Part shown: positions 36,239-44,169 of the stretch, one piece after another
Numbering within the stretch: position 1 is the first letter of the stretch
Layout of the letters: each line of letters starts with the position of its first letter
Source: Mycolicibacterium nivoides
Lineage (GTDB): Bacteria > Actinomycetota > Actinomycetes > Mycobacteriales > Mycobacteriaceae
NCBI RefSeq assembly: GCF_003855255.1
Contig: NZ_CP034072.1
Coordinates: forward strand, 5,421,705 to 5,485,704
Direction of reading: 5' to 3'
Length of the DNA: 64,000 nucleotides
The notes under the pieces: model-generated
The model's input: only the letters and a program-made list of their open reading frames with translations
Database searches by the model: none
What the model was told of the DNA's origin: nothing
Made by a program: the position numbers and the translations under genes

Positions 36239-36342
36239 GGCCAGTGCTGCCTGCCTTTCCGCCGGTGAGCAGACCGGCGCGCAGCTATGCTCGCGGTGCC
36301 GCCTGCTGAGCGGTGGTGCGGCGGGAAGGCAGGTAGCTGGCC
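36239..36342 (+). promoter_or_regulatory. Long structured leader sequestering the DUF5996 ribosome-binding site
   Basis: Three consecutive stem segments pair across the leader: 36239-36244 with 36337-36342 (GGCCAG/CTGGCC), 36250-36257 with 36326-36333 (CCTGCCTT/AAGGCAGG), and 36258-36263 with 36320-36325 (TCCGCC/GGCGGG, one wobble). Together this is ~20 pairs with a 5-to-3-nt internal loop and a ~56-nt apical region. The purine run GGGAAGG (36323-36329), the only ribosome-binding site before ATG 36344, is buried in the right arm. This looks like a cis-acting RNA switch or a thermometer-like element. A longer reading frame from ATG 36287 crosses the region but lacks family similarity. Confidence 0.5.
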
Positions 36343-36343
36343 C

Positions 36344-37270
36344 ATGAGCACACCGTCCGACAACGCCTGGCCCGCGCTGCGGGTATCGGATTGGGAACCC
36401 ACGCGCGACACCCTTCACATGTGGACGCAGATCGTCGGGAAGATCCGCCTGACGTACTCTCCGCTGCTCAACCACTGGTGGGAGGTCACGCTGTATGTGA
36501 GTCCGCGCGGCCTGACCACGTCATCGATTCCGTACCGAAACCGGCTGTTCGACATGGAGTTCGATTTCATCGACCACGTGCTCGCGATCCGCACGAGCGA
36601 CGGCGGCTCGGGCAGCGTCACGCTGGCGCCCAAATCGGTCGCCGAGTTCTACGCCGAAACCCTGTCCGCACTCGATCAATTGGGCATCGAGGCACGAATC
36701 CACGCCCGGCCCAACGAGGTTGACCCCGCCATACCTTTTGCCGAAGATCGCCAGCACGCGTCGTACGACCCGCACGCCGCCAACCTGTTCTGGCGGCAGT
36801 TGGTACAGGCACACCGGGTGATCAGTGACTTCCGGGCATATTTCATCGGCAAGGCGAGTCCCGTGCACTTCTTCTGGGGTTCGTTCGACCTGGCTTGCAC
36901 GAGATTCTCCGGCCGGCCCGCACCCGAGCACCCCGGCGGCGCACCCAACTGCCCCAACGGCGTGATGGTGGAAGGGTATTCGCACGAGTTGAGCAGTTGC
37001 GGCTTCTGGCCGGGCGGTGGCGAGGAGGGTGCGTTCTACGCGTACGCCTATCCCGAGCCGGAGGGATTCGCCGACTACCGCATCGGCCCGGACGCGGCCT
37101 TCTACAGCCAGGACTTCAAACAGTTCCTGCTGCCCTACGAGGCGGTGCGGACGTCCGCCGATCCCGACCGTGCGCTGACGGAATTCCTGCAGTCCACCTA
37201 CGCCGCCGCGGCCGACCTGGCCGACTGGGACCGCGCGAGCCTCGAGTGCGATCCGAAGCGCTGGAGCTGA
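36344..37270 (+). CDS. DUF5996 family protein
   Basis: 308 residues from ATG 36344, which begins shortly before the conserved AWPALRVSDWEPTRDTLHMW. Other conserved parts are VGKIRLTYSPLLNHWWEVTL, YVSPRGLTTSSIPY, FWRQLVQAHRVISDFRAYF and KASPVHFFWGSFDLACTRFS. There is no signal peptide or membrane segment; the many Trp, His and Tyr suggest a ligand or metal site. DUF5996 has no proven function. It stands alone after the P450-DUF3303 pair, with a structured 110-nt leader, and precedes the monooxygenase gene by 42 bp. Confidence 0.8.
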   Translation: MSTPSDNAWPALRVSDWEPTRDTLHMWTQIVGKIRLTYSPLLNHWWEVTLYVSPRGLTTSSIPYRNRLFDMEFDFIDHVLAIRTSDGGSGSVTLAPKSVAEFYAETLSALDQLGIEARIHARPNEVDPAIPFAEDRQHASYDPHAANLFWRQLVQAHRVISDFRAYFIGKASPVHFFWGSFDLACTRFSGRPAPEHPGGAPNCPNGVMVEGYSHELSSCGFWPGGGEEGAFYAYAYPEPEGFADYRIGPDAAFYSQDFKQFLLPYEAVRTSADPDRALTEFLQSTYAAAADLADWDRASLECDPKRWS

Positions 37271-37274
37271 CCTC

Positions 37275-37305
37275 TCGACAAAGTACCCGGTACCTGCGGT
37301 ACTGT
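37275..37305 (+). promoter_or_regulatory. Leaderless promoter with triple GTAC palindrome before the monooxygenase
   Basis: TACTGT (37300-37305) is followed 7 nt later by ATG 37313, so transcription probably starts at the initiation codon; TCGACA (37275-37280) is a weak -35 at 19 bp. AGTACC (37282-37287) and GGTACT (37298-37303) form a perfect inverted repeat around a central GGTACC palindrome (37289-37294). The three GTAC cores are about 7 to 9 bp apart. This overlaps the promoter core and should be a repressor site, probably for the tandem TetR encoded downstream. Confidence 0.55.
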
Positions 37306-37312
37306 CTGCAGC

Positions 37313-38797
37313 ATGAGCCCGGGGGAATACGAGGCAGTCATCGTCGGCGCCGGCTTCGCCGGCATCGGTGCTGCCATCCAGCTCAAACGGCTGGGCATCG
37401 AGGACTTCGTGATCCTGGACCGCGAGGACGACCTCGGCGGCACCTGGTATGTCAACCACTACCCCGGCCTGGCCGTCGACGTGCCCACCACCACTTACTC
37501 GTACTTCTTCGAACCGAATCCGAACTGGTCACGACTGTTCTCCACCGGCTCCGAGATCAAGCGCTACGCCGACGACGTCGCCGACAAGTACGACGTGCGC
37601 CGCCACATCCGGTTCAACACAACCGTCGAAGGTGCGCGCTGGGATGACGAGGCTTCGCGCTGGCGGGTCGCCCTGACGGGCGGCGAAGCGATCAGCGCGC
37701 GGTTCCTGTTCACCGCCACCGGATTCCTGTCCCAACCGCACACTCCCGACATCCCCGGCATCGCCGACTTCACCGGCAAGGTCATCCACACCACCGATTG
37801 GGACGACACCTACCGGCCCGACGGCCGCCGGATCGCGATCATCGGCACGGGGGCCACCGCCGTTCAGCTCATCCCGGAGTTGGCGAAGAAGGCCGCGGAC
37901 CTGACCGTCTACCAGCGCACCCCGATCTGGGTCGTGCCCAAGATCGACCTGAAGTTCCCGCGGCAGGTACGCCGTCTGTTCGCCCGTGTGCCGGCGGCCC
38001 AACGGGCGATCCGCACCGTCACCGACACCATCTACGCGTTCATGGTCGACACCGCGGTGCTCAAGCACCGGTACTTCCGCCGGTTCAACATCGCCGCGTC
38101 CGACCTGGCCAAGCTGCACCGGTTCGCCTCGATCCGCGACCCGGAGCTGCGCCGCAAGCTGACCCCGGACTACGACTTCGGCTGCAAGCGCCCGACCTTC
38201 TCGAACGGCTACTACCGCACATTCACCAAACCGCACGTGCATCTGCAGGCCGACGGAATCGAGCGGATCGAGGCCGACGGCATCGTCAATGCCGACGGCA
38301 CCAGAACGGCCATCGACACGCTGGTCCTGGCCACCGGGTTCGACCTGTGGGACGCGAACTTTCCGGCCATCGAGGTGATCGGGCGCGACGGCCGCAACCT
38401 CGGAAAGTGGTGGCGGGAAACTCGGTTCCAGGCCTATCAGGGCGTCTCGATGCCGTACTTCCCGAACTACCTGAGCCTGGCCAGTCCGTACGCCTTCCTT
38501 GGCCTGAACTTCTTCAACACGATGGAGTATCAGATGCGCCTGATGGACCGCCTGTTCGGCGAGGTCAAGCGCCGGAAGGCGACCACCTTCGAGGTCACCG
38601 AAGAGGCCAACAGCCTGTACCTGGACCGGATGACCGAAGCGCTGGGCGACTCGTTGTTCACCCTCGGAAACTGCGCATCGGCACGGTCGTACTATTTCAA
38701 CCCGAGCGGCGAGGCAACGCTGCTCCGGCCGATGACGACCCGCCGGGCCGTCGCGGAAGCTTCACGATTCCCGTTGAGCGACTACACATTTGCCTGA
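37313..38797 (+). CDS. Flavin-containing Baeyer-Villiger-type monooxygenase
   Basis: 494 residues. FAD-binding VIVGAGFAGIGAAIQLKRLG at the N-terminus, then GGTWYVNHYPGLAVDVP, the BVMO fingerprint FTGKVIHTTDWD (FxGxxxHxxxWD, ~residue 150), and the second Rossmann motif IAIIGTGATAVQLIPELAK for NADPH (~178). The C-terminal part has LVLATGFDLWDANFP. It should use NADPH and O2 to turn a ketone into an ester or lactone, or oxygenate a soft heteroatom. It has its own leaderless promoter with palindromic operator, and is followed at 38814 by a small membrane protein and by a convergent tandem TetR. Confidence 0.9.
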   Translation: MSPGEYEAVIVGAGFAGIGAAIQLKRLGIEDFVILDREDDLGGTWYVNHYPGLAVDVPTTTYSYFFEPNPNWSRLFSTGSEIKRYADDVADKYDVRRHIRFNTTVEGARWDDEASRWRVALTGGEAISARFLFTATGFLSQPHTPDIPGIADFTGKVIHTTDWDDTYRPDGRRIAIIGTGATAVQLIPELAKKAADLTVYQRTPIWVVPKIDLKFPRQVRRLFARVPAAQRAIRTVTDTIYAFMVDTAVLKHRYFRRFNIAASDLAKLHRFASIRDPELRRKLTPDYDFGCKRPTFSNGYYRTFTKPHVHLQADGIERIEADGIVNADGTRTAIDTLVLATGFDLWDANFPAIEVIGRDGRNLGKWWRETRFQAYQGVSMPYFPNYLSLASPYAFLGLNFFNTMEYQMRLMDRLFGEVKRRKATTFEVTEEANSLYLDRMTEALGDSLFTLGNCASARSYYFNPSGEATLLRPMTTRRAVAEASRFPLSDYTFA

Positions 38798-38813
38798 TCA
38801 GAGAGGATCACAC

Positions 38814-39083
38814 ATGGCAGAGGGCAAGAACTCCAAGCTGGTCAAGCTCGTCGGCCTCAGCGTGGCCGGCGCCGGTGTCTCACATTTCGTGAAGCCGCAG
38901 CTGTTCGAGTCGATCACCAAGCCGGCGTTCCCCAAGGACACGCAGAAGCACATCTACACCAACGGTGGCATCGAGACCGCGATCGGCCTGGGCCTGCTGC
39001 TGCCCAAGACCCGCAAGTTGGCCACCATCGGCACGCTCGGCTACGTGGCCTACCTGGCCGGCAACGCCGTCCGTAACCGGTAG
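38814..39083 (+). CDS. Small DoxX-like membrane protein
   Basis: 89 residues from ATG 38814, preceded by GAGAGGA. Two or three hydrophobic segments (LVKLVGLSVAGAGVSHFV; IETAIGLGLLLPKTRKLAT; ATIGTLGYVAYLAGNAV) with the GLGLLLPKTR turn reminiscent of DoxX/DUF4267-type proteins. It follows the monooxygenase by 16 bp, so it is probably cotranscribed. It overlaps the convergent TetR gene by 34 bp. Function unknown. Confidence 0.7.
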   Translation: MAEGKNSKLVKLVGLSVAGAGVSHFVKPQLFESITKPAFPKDTQKHIYTNGGIETAIGLGLLLPKTRKLATIGTLGYVAYLAGNAVRNR

Positions 39084-40297
39084 CGGCCCAGCAGGGTCAG
39101 ATCGATCAGGACCGCGACGACGGCTCGGGTCTGCTCTGAATTCTCGTAGTTCATGAGCCGGCCCAAGTCGATCACCAAGGCCATCGCAGCATGAACCGCG
39201 AAGCGCGCCTGCCCCGCACTCCACCCGGGGCGTACCGGCATGACAACCTCGACCCACGATTCCACGGCCGCACGTTGCAGGTCGCGCAGGATCTTCTGGT
39301 CGGCGGGCGTCATGTTCAGGCGCTCGGTGTAGTAGACGTAATCGAGCTCCGGGCGGTCGAACGATCGGGCCACGTAGTCGTCGATGAGGGCACCCAGCGC
39401 CTGTTCGGGGTCCGACACCGCGCCGAGGACCTCCGACATGTCCGCCGACAACCGGTCGGCGGCGCGCCGGAACCCGGCGGCCAGGATGTCGGATTTGCCG
39501 GAGAAGTATCGGTAGATCCCCGAGGCGGGCATGCCGACCGCGGCGGCGATGTCCTCCATCGTGGTGTCGCGGTAGCCGTTCCGGTTGAACAGCCGCATCG
39601 ATTCGGTCAGCAGCGCTTCGTATTTCGTTACGCTCGCGGCAGCGGGGGGCGTCGTCACGGCATCGGCCGGCCCGGGGAACTCGGGCAGCTCGGCTGCCAG
39701 CATGGTGTCGCAGATATCGGCGAGCAGCTCGCGGATCTGACCGGCAGGCAGTTTGGACCGATGATCGACGACGCTGCCGATCACGCCGAGCACCGCGGTC
39801 GACAGGGTCCAGCGGGCCCGCGAGCTGAGTTCGGGCCGCAGTTCCATCAGCGGCCGGTGAATCCGGCGGTGCACGGTGCGTACCTGCGCATCGAGGATGC
39901 TCTGGTCGTCGCCGCGCAGATAACGCGCCTCCCAGCGGTAAAGCCCGCCGGATTCGCGGTTAACCAACGCGGTGTCGCTGAGCGCCGCTACGAGCCTGCG
40001 CAACTGCTCACCCGGGTCCCCGTCGGGCTCGTCGGCGAACGCTGTTCCGTCGACGAGTTGCTGGCTGAGGTTCAGTACGGCGTCGCGGAACAATTCGTAC
40101 TTGCTCGAATAGTGCCGGTACAACGCGGCCGCCGAGATCCCGACCCGCGAGGCAATGGCCTCCATGCTCACGCCGTGATATCCCAGCGCGCTGAAAGACT
40201 CCGCCGAGGCCCGCGCGATCTGGGCCTTTCGGTCTTTCGGACGGCGTCGCACACCATTGGCACCACTGTCGATCGACCGGGGCGAGATGCGCGCCAT
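39050..40297 (-). CDS. Tandem TetR regulator (two TetR domains in one chain)
   Basis: 415 residues with two full TetR units. HTH 1 at ~22-68 (IARASAESFSALGYHGVSME, AIASRVGISAAALYRHYSSK) with its ligand domain to ~200; HTH 2 at ~222-268 (LLTESMRLFNRNGYRDTTME, DIAAAVGMPASGIYRYFSGK) with a second ligand domain. The fused pair should bind DNA like a preformed dimer and may sense two ligands. Its own promoter appears leaderless: TAGTGT (40309-40304) ends 6 nt before ATG 40297. It is convergent with the monooxygenase operon, overlapping its last gene, and is the most likely regulator of that operon. Confidence 0.88.
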   Translation of the reverse strand: MARISPRSIDSGANGVRRRPKDRKAQIARASAESFSALGYHGVSMEAIASRVGISAAALYRHYSSKYELFRDAVLNLSQQLVDGTAFADEPDGDPGEQLRRLVAALSDTALVNRESGGLYRWEARYLRGDDQSILDAQVRTVHRRIHRPLMELRPELSSRARWTLSTAVLGVIGSVVDHRSKLPAGQIRELLADICDTMLAAELPEFPGPADAVTTPPAAASVTKYEALLTESMRLFNRNGYRDTTMEDIAAAVGMPASGIYRYFSGKSDILAAGFRRAADRLSADMSEVLGAVSDPEQALGALIDDYVARSFDRPELDYVYYTERLNMTPADQKILRDLQRAAVESWVEVVMPVRPGWSAGQARFAVHAAMALVIDLGRLMNYENSEQTRAVVAVLIDLTLLGRYRLRTALPAR

Positions 40298-40393
40298 TCC
40301 GTCACACTAACCGACCGAACAGCCGGGTCAAAATGGTAGTTCGGCAGAGAATAGTCATTAACATAGACGGCAATAAGTTCGGATGGGGGTCCA

Positions 40394-40618
40394 GTGCTCG
40401 TCAGGTTGCGGAGGTTGCTGGCCTATCGCGTTGCACTCGGCGAACTGATCGTCGTAGCCGTGGTGCTGGGTGTGCCGTATCTGCTGATCGGCACCTTGTG
40501 GTCCGGCACGCACACCGACCACCTGCAAAAGATGGGCGGCCTCGACGCGGTGGTGTCCTTCCTGGGGGCGATCGTCTCGTGGCCGGTGTTGTTGTTCACC
40601 GACGTATGCATGACATGA
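40394..40618 (+). CDS. Small two-helix membrane protein
   Basis: 74 residues from GTG 40394, preceded by GGGGGT. Two hydrophobic segments (ALGELIVVAVVLGVPYLLIG, ~14-33; AVVSFLGAIVSWPVLLFTDV, ~52-71) separated by a short His-containing loop. No family recognised. It is followed after 10 bp by another small membrane protein on the same strand, suggesting a two-gene operon. An in-frame extension upstream to 40333 is possible but low in hydrophobic character. Confidence 0.65.
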   Translation: MLVRLRRLLAYRVALGELIVVAVVLGVPYLLIGTLWSGTHTDHLQKMGGLDAVVSFLGAIVSWPVLLFTDVCMT

Positions 40619-40628
40619 AGGGGGAACG

Positions 40629-40955
40629 GTGAGTTATCGCGCCGTGTACATCGGAATCGCCGGAGCAGTGGTGCTCGGCATCGGGCTGTATCTGCTGAGC
40701 CTGCCGGTCTATCTGGACGACTTCGACAAGTTCGGCATGCAGATCCCCTGCGGCTCCGGGTACGGCGCGCACCTCGTGCAGGCCGGCGCCGCCGGCCAGG
40801 AGTACGTCGACAAGTGCGGTTCGGCCCTGATGATGCGCCGACTCTGGACCATCCCGGTGGCCGCACTCGGCGCGCTGGCCTTGGTCGCGGTGTTGTTCCG
40901 CGCCGCAACGTCTTCGGCCCACGAGACGCTGCTGCCGAAACGCGACACGCACTAG
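40629..40955 (+). CDS. Small membrane protein with Cys-containing loop
   Basis: 108 residues from GTG 40629. Membrane segments at ~5-26 (AVYIGIAGAVVLGIGLYLLS) and ~72-91 (LWTIPVAALGALALVAVLFR) flank an external loop with two Cys (GMQIPCGSGYG, YVDKCGSALM) that could form a disulphide. The topology places the loop outside. No family recognised. It is probably cotranscribed with the preceding 74-residue membrane protein; the DUF222 gene downstream has its own promoter. Confidence 0.7.
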   Translation: MSYRAVYIGIAGAVVLGIGLYLLSLPVYLDDFDKFGMQIPCGSGYGAHLVQAGAAGQEYVDKCGSALMMRRLWTIPVAALGALALVAVLFRAATSSAHETLLPKRDTH

Positions 40956-40993
40956 GCACCGCCTTCCTCGTCGAGGTTCGTACTTGTCGGTGG

Positions 40994-41009
40994 TCGAATG
41001 TATGTTCGA
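40994..41009. promoter_or_regulatory. LexA (SOS) box before the DUF222 gene
   Basis: TCGAATGTATGTTCGA matches the mycobacterial SOS consensus TCGAAC-N4-GTTCGA with one mismatch (T for C at position 6). TATGTT inside it (41001-41006) fits a -10 hexamer, and ATG 41013 begins 6 nt later, implying a leaderless SOS-induced transcript. LexA control of some 13E12-family genes is established in M. tuberculosis, which supports the assignment. Confidence 0.75.
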
Positions 41010-41012
41010 TTC

Positions 41013-42692
41013 ATGGAGACGGGTGCGGTCCAGGCGGTGGCGGGGTTGCGGGCCGCTTTCGACGCTTTCGCCGCGTGTGACATCGCCTCGTTGACCCGTG
41101 CCGAGTTGGTCGCGGTGCTCGACGAGTACGAGACCCTGACCTGTCAGCTGCCCTCAGTGGGGCACCGACTGCTGGCCCAACTGCAGACCGACACCACCCC
41201 ACGGGAGTTGGGCGCCAAGTCGTGGAACGAGGTGCTGCGCATCCGCTGGCGACTGTCCACCACCGAAGCCGGCCGCCGGTTGGGTGAGACCGCCGAGCTG
41301 GGGCCACGCCGCACCTTGACCGGGGAACCACTACCGGCGGTGTTGCCGGTGGTCGCCGCCGCGCAGGCCGCCGGGCTGATCAACGCCGACCACGTCAAGG
41401 TGTTGCGCGACGCCGTCCATCAGCTACCGGGCTTCGTCGACACCACCACCCGCGAACAGTTCGAAGTGGACCTGGTGCGGGTCGCCGTCCGCGTTGGCCC
41501 CAAGGAGCTCAACGACACCGCGGAACTGCGTTTGTTCCTGCTCGATCAGGACGGACCCGAGCCCGACGACACCGAACGCGCCCGCAAACGCGGGCTGTCC
41601 CTGGCCAAACAGGGACGCGACGCGATGACAGCCCTGACTGCCAACCTGACTCCTGAAGCGGCTGCGGTGTGGGAGGTCTTGTTCGCGAAGTTCGCCGCGC
41701 CCGGCATGTGCAACCCCGACGACGAGCAACCCTGCACCCACGGCACCCCCACCCAAGCCCAGATCGACAACGACCACCGATCATTGGCCCAACGCCAACA
41801 CGACGCCCTGCACGTCATCGGACGCATCGCGTTGATGAGCGGCGATCTGGGTCAGCTCAACGGATTACCGGTGTCGGTGGTCATCCGCACCACCCTGCAA
41901 GACCTGGAATCGCGCGCCGGGATCGGCGTCACCGGCGGCGGCACCAAGATTCCCATCAGAGACGTCATCCGTATGGCATCCCACGCCAACCATCACCTGG
42001 CCGTGTTCGACAAGGCCACCGGATCGGCGCTGAACTACTTCCGAGCCCGCCGCACCGCCAGCCCCGCACAACGCATCATGCTGATCGCTCGCGACGGTGG
42101 CTGCACCAAACCAGGCTGCACCGTCGGCGCCTACGGCTGCCAGGCACATCACGCAGACGCCGACTGGCGCCACGGTGGCTACACCAACGTCGACAAATTG
42201 ACCCTGGCCTGCGGACCCGACAACCGCCAGGTCGATACCGACGGCGGCTACACCACCACCATCAACGAACACGGCGACGTCGAATGGCGCCCACCACCAG
42301 CACTGGATCACGGCCAGAACCGCATCAACTACCACCACCGTCCCGAACTGCTGCTCACCCCACCCGACGAAGCCCCACGAGGATTCGAACCCGACCCGGA
42401 CCTCACGCCCGAACCGGAGCCCTACCCCGAGTGGAACCTGGAATGGGACCCCGAGTGGGACCCGCAGTGGGATGCCAAGTGGAACCCGCAGTGGGACAAC
42501 GACCTCGACCAAACCACATCCCACGCGGATCCCCTCTGGTGGGACACAGACCCGTCCACCACAAACCCGCTACACCCAGAACTGGCCGATCCCCGACTCC
42601 CACCCGCCTGGGCCCTACTCGACCACCCCGACCCATGGGAACGCATCGGCAACGACCGCGCCGGCGGAGGCAAGGGAGTACGCGGGCCCTAG
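41013..42692 (+). CDS. DUF222/13E12-family protein with HNH endonuclease domain
   Basis: 559 residues from ATG 41013; the earlier ATG 40998 lies inside the LexA box and is unlikely. Residues ~25-330 are the DUF222 (13E12 repeat) region. An HNH nuclease follows at ~350-415: ARDGGCTKPGCTVGAYGCQA, then HHADADWRHGGYTNVDKLTL with the HH pair, and CGPDNRQV. The C-terminal tail is unusual: Pro/Glu-rich and then a run of four-residue W-D/N-P-x units (EWDPEWDPQWDAKWNPQWD, ~470-490). The REP13E12 family is abundant in mycobacteria and some members serve as prophage attachment sites. SOS control suggests a role in DNA damage or mobile DNA. Confidence 0.9.
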   Translation: METGAVQAVAGLRAAFDAFAACDIASLTRAELVAVLDEYETLTCQLPSVGHRLLAQLQTDTTPRELGAKSWNEVLRIRWRLSTTEAGRRLGETAELGPRRTLTGEPLPAVLPVVAAAQAAGLINADHVKVLRDAVHQLPGFVDTTTREQFEVDLVRVAVRVGPKELNDTAELRLFLLDQDGPEPDDTERARKRGLSLAKQGRDAMTALTANLTPEAAAVWEVLFAKFAAPGMCNPDDEQPCTHGTPTQAQIDNDHRSLAQRQHDALHVIGRIALMSGDLGQLNGLPVSVVIRTTLQDLESRAGIGVTGGGTKIPIRDVIRMASHANHHLAVFDKATGSALNYFRARRTASPAQRIMLIARDGGCTKPGCTVGAYGCQAHHADADWRHGGYTNVDKLTLACGPDNRQVDTDGGYTTTINEHGDVEWRPPPALDHGQNRINYHHRPELLLTPPDEAPRGFEPDPDLTPEPEPYPEWNLEWDPEWDPQWDAKWNPQWDNDLDQTTSHADPLWWDTDPSTTNPLHPELADPRLPPAWALLDHPDPWERIGNDRAGGGKGVRGP

Positions 42693-42726
42693 CTGGGCAT
42701 TACATCCGGGGCCGTCGAGTTGGTCC

Positions 42727-43362
42727 CTAGATCGGGGTGAACGACGAGATCAGCCAATTCCCATCGACTTTCGTGAGCCCGACCTTCACGGCACTGGCCG
42801 CCTGTGCCGGTTCGGGGTTGTCGCGGCTGGTTGTCGCCTGGTTCAGGTAGACCAACACCTCCGCGGTGTCGGACTGCACGGTGATCGGTGCAGCGCGAAC
42901 CACCGAGGCGGTGGCCCGGATGTCTTTCTGTTTGGCCGCCGGCGCCACGAACTTGTCGGCGAACTCGCTGTAGTACGCCAGGAAATCACCGGTCAAACGG
43001 GATCGCGCGTCTGCAAAGTCCTTGTCCAAACTGTCTGGAGCGTAGGACAACAACGCCACCGAACCGTCGGACGCCGCGTCGATGACCGTCGTGGACGCCC
43101 TGGCATTCCCGTGATCCACGCGGTACACGCCGAAATAGAGTGCTGCTGCCGAACTGGCCGTGGCCAGCAATACACAGACGACCGCGATCGGGCGCCATCG
43201 CCGGGAAATGCCGTGGATCCACCGCTCCTGGGGATCGGAACCCTCGTCAGTGACGGCCTGCTCGGCCTCAACCTCGGTGACGTCGTCGGTGTCTGACTCC
43301 TCGGTGATCGATTCACCGTCGGCTGTGCTCTCGGTATCTGCTTCAGCTGTGCCTGTGTTCAC
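42727..43362 (-). CDS. Mce-associated membrane protein
   Basis: 211 residues from GTG 43362, which overlaps the preceding gene's stop (GTGA). An acidic cytoplasmic N-terminus (~1-45), a membrane anchor (PIAVVCVLLATASSAAALYF, ~58-77), and an external domain of ~135 residues with helix then beta pattern (ARSRLTGDFLAYYSEFADKF, TASVVRAAPITVQSDTAEVL, VGLTKVDGNWLISSFTPI). This is the layout of Mce-associated (Mas) proteins encoded downstream of mce operons; they resemble VirB8/NTF2-like folds and are thought to stabilise the Mce transporter. It is separated from mceF by small genes. Confidence 0.82.
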   Translation of the reverse strand: MNTGTAEADTESTADGESITEESDTDDVTEVEAEQAVTDEGSDPQERWIHGISRRWRPIAVVCVLLATASSAAALYFGVYRVDHGNARASTTVIDAASDGSVALLSYAPDSLDKDFADARSRLTGDFLAYYSEFADKFVAPAAKQKDIRATASVVRAAPITVQSDTAEVLVYLNQATTSRDNPEPAQAASAVKVGLTKVDGNWLISSFTPI

Positions 43363-44009
43363 GGGACGAACTCCACCTTCGACATCTTGATCTGTTCCCC
43401 GTCTTTGACCATGGTGAGGCTCAAGCGCCAGTTGCGCGGCTGCTGATTCGCCCCGGCCGAGTTGCTGACGGTGGTGGCCGTACCGACGAGGACGACTGCG
43501 GAGTCCGCATCCATCGACTGCACCGCGGAGGCCTTCACGGTCGCCTTCGTCGTCGCCTTCGAGTCCTGCGCCGCTTTCACCAGATCCTCTGCGGAGGACT
43601 GGATGTCGTCCTTGAACTGGCCGATCGAGTTGTCGAGGATCTGCCGTACGTTGTCCTGCGCCGTGGCACTGTCGATCGACATAAGGGTGACGGCGGCTTG
43701 CGATGCTGCCGCCGAGAACTCCGCGCGGCGCTGCTGCTCACGGTCAGCCTGCTGGTGGTACCAGATCATGTATCCACTTGCCGCCAGCAACGCCCCGCTG
43801 ACCAGGATCGCCACGCCGGCGAGCAACGTCGCCAGTCTCGGACGCCACCTGCGCTTTGTGCCCCTGGCCGACGGCTGGTCCACGTCAGCGTCGCCTTCAT
43901 GCTGATCCAACAACTCCAGATCGCCGTCGCTCAACTGCGTGTCTACGTCGTCGGCCGGTTCGAGCACGGCCGTCTCAGTTTCCTGGTCGGAGCGGCTGAG
44001 TAACCGCAT
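43359..44009 (-). CDS. Mce-associated membrane protein
   Basis: 216 residues from ATG 44009, with GGAGGTGCACT just upstream. An acidic N-terminus (EPADDVDTQLSDGDLELLDQ), an Arg-rich patch, a membrane anchor (LATLLAGVAILVSGALLAAS, ~59-78) and an external domain (QAAVTLMSIDSATAQDNVRQ, LDNSIGQFKDDIQSSAEDLV, WRLSLTMVKDGEQIKMSKVE). It is a paralogue in layout of the next gene and coupled to it by GTGA. Pairs of such proteins typically close mce operons. Here they probably form their own two-gene unit, because a plus-strand gene and two small secreted genes lie between them and mceF. Confidence 0.82.
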   Translation of the reverse strand: MRLLSRSDQETETAVLEPADDVDTQLSDGDLELLDQHEGDADVDQPSARGTKRRWRPRLATLLAGVAILVSGALLAASGYMIWYHQQADREQQRRAEFSAAASQAAVTLMSIDSATAQDNVRQILDNSIGQFKDDIQSSAEDLVKAAQDSKATTKATVKASAVQSMDADSAVVLVGTATTVSNSAGANQQPRNWRLSLTMVKDGEQIKMSKVEFVP

Positions 44010-44169
44010 AGTGCACCTCCGGTTGGTCTCGGCCAATCGCGGATGGCATCAGTTACCGCTGTCGCCCTCATGGCCGATGTGACTGCTGCCACACGCTAAT
44101 GCGGCCGAAGTTCGCATCGCCGCGGCTGTCCCACCCAGCGGACAAATCCGTGGCTGCCGAACTCGTGCC

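Noticed and set aside
36287..36343. N-terminal extension of the DUF5996 protein from ATG 36287
   Set aside because: The 19 added residues show no family similarity, and the usual family start is just before AWPAL; kept only as an alternative to the RNA-structure idea.
40998..41012. ATG 40998 as start of the DUF222 gene
   Set aside because: It lies within the LexA box and upstream of the predicted transcription start; ATG 41013 is favoured.
42420..42510. Tandem DNA repeat
   Set aside because: It encodes the W-D-P tetrapeptide tail of the DUF222 protein and is reported there, not as an independent DNA repeat.
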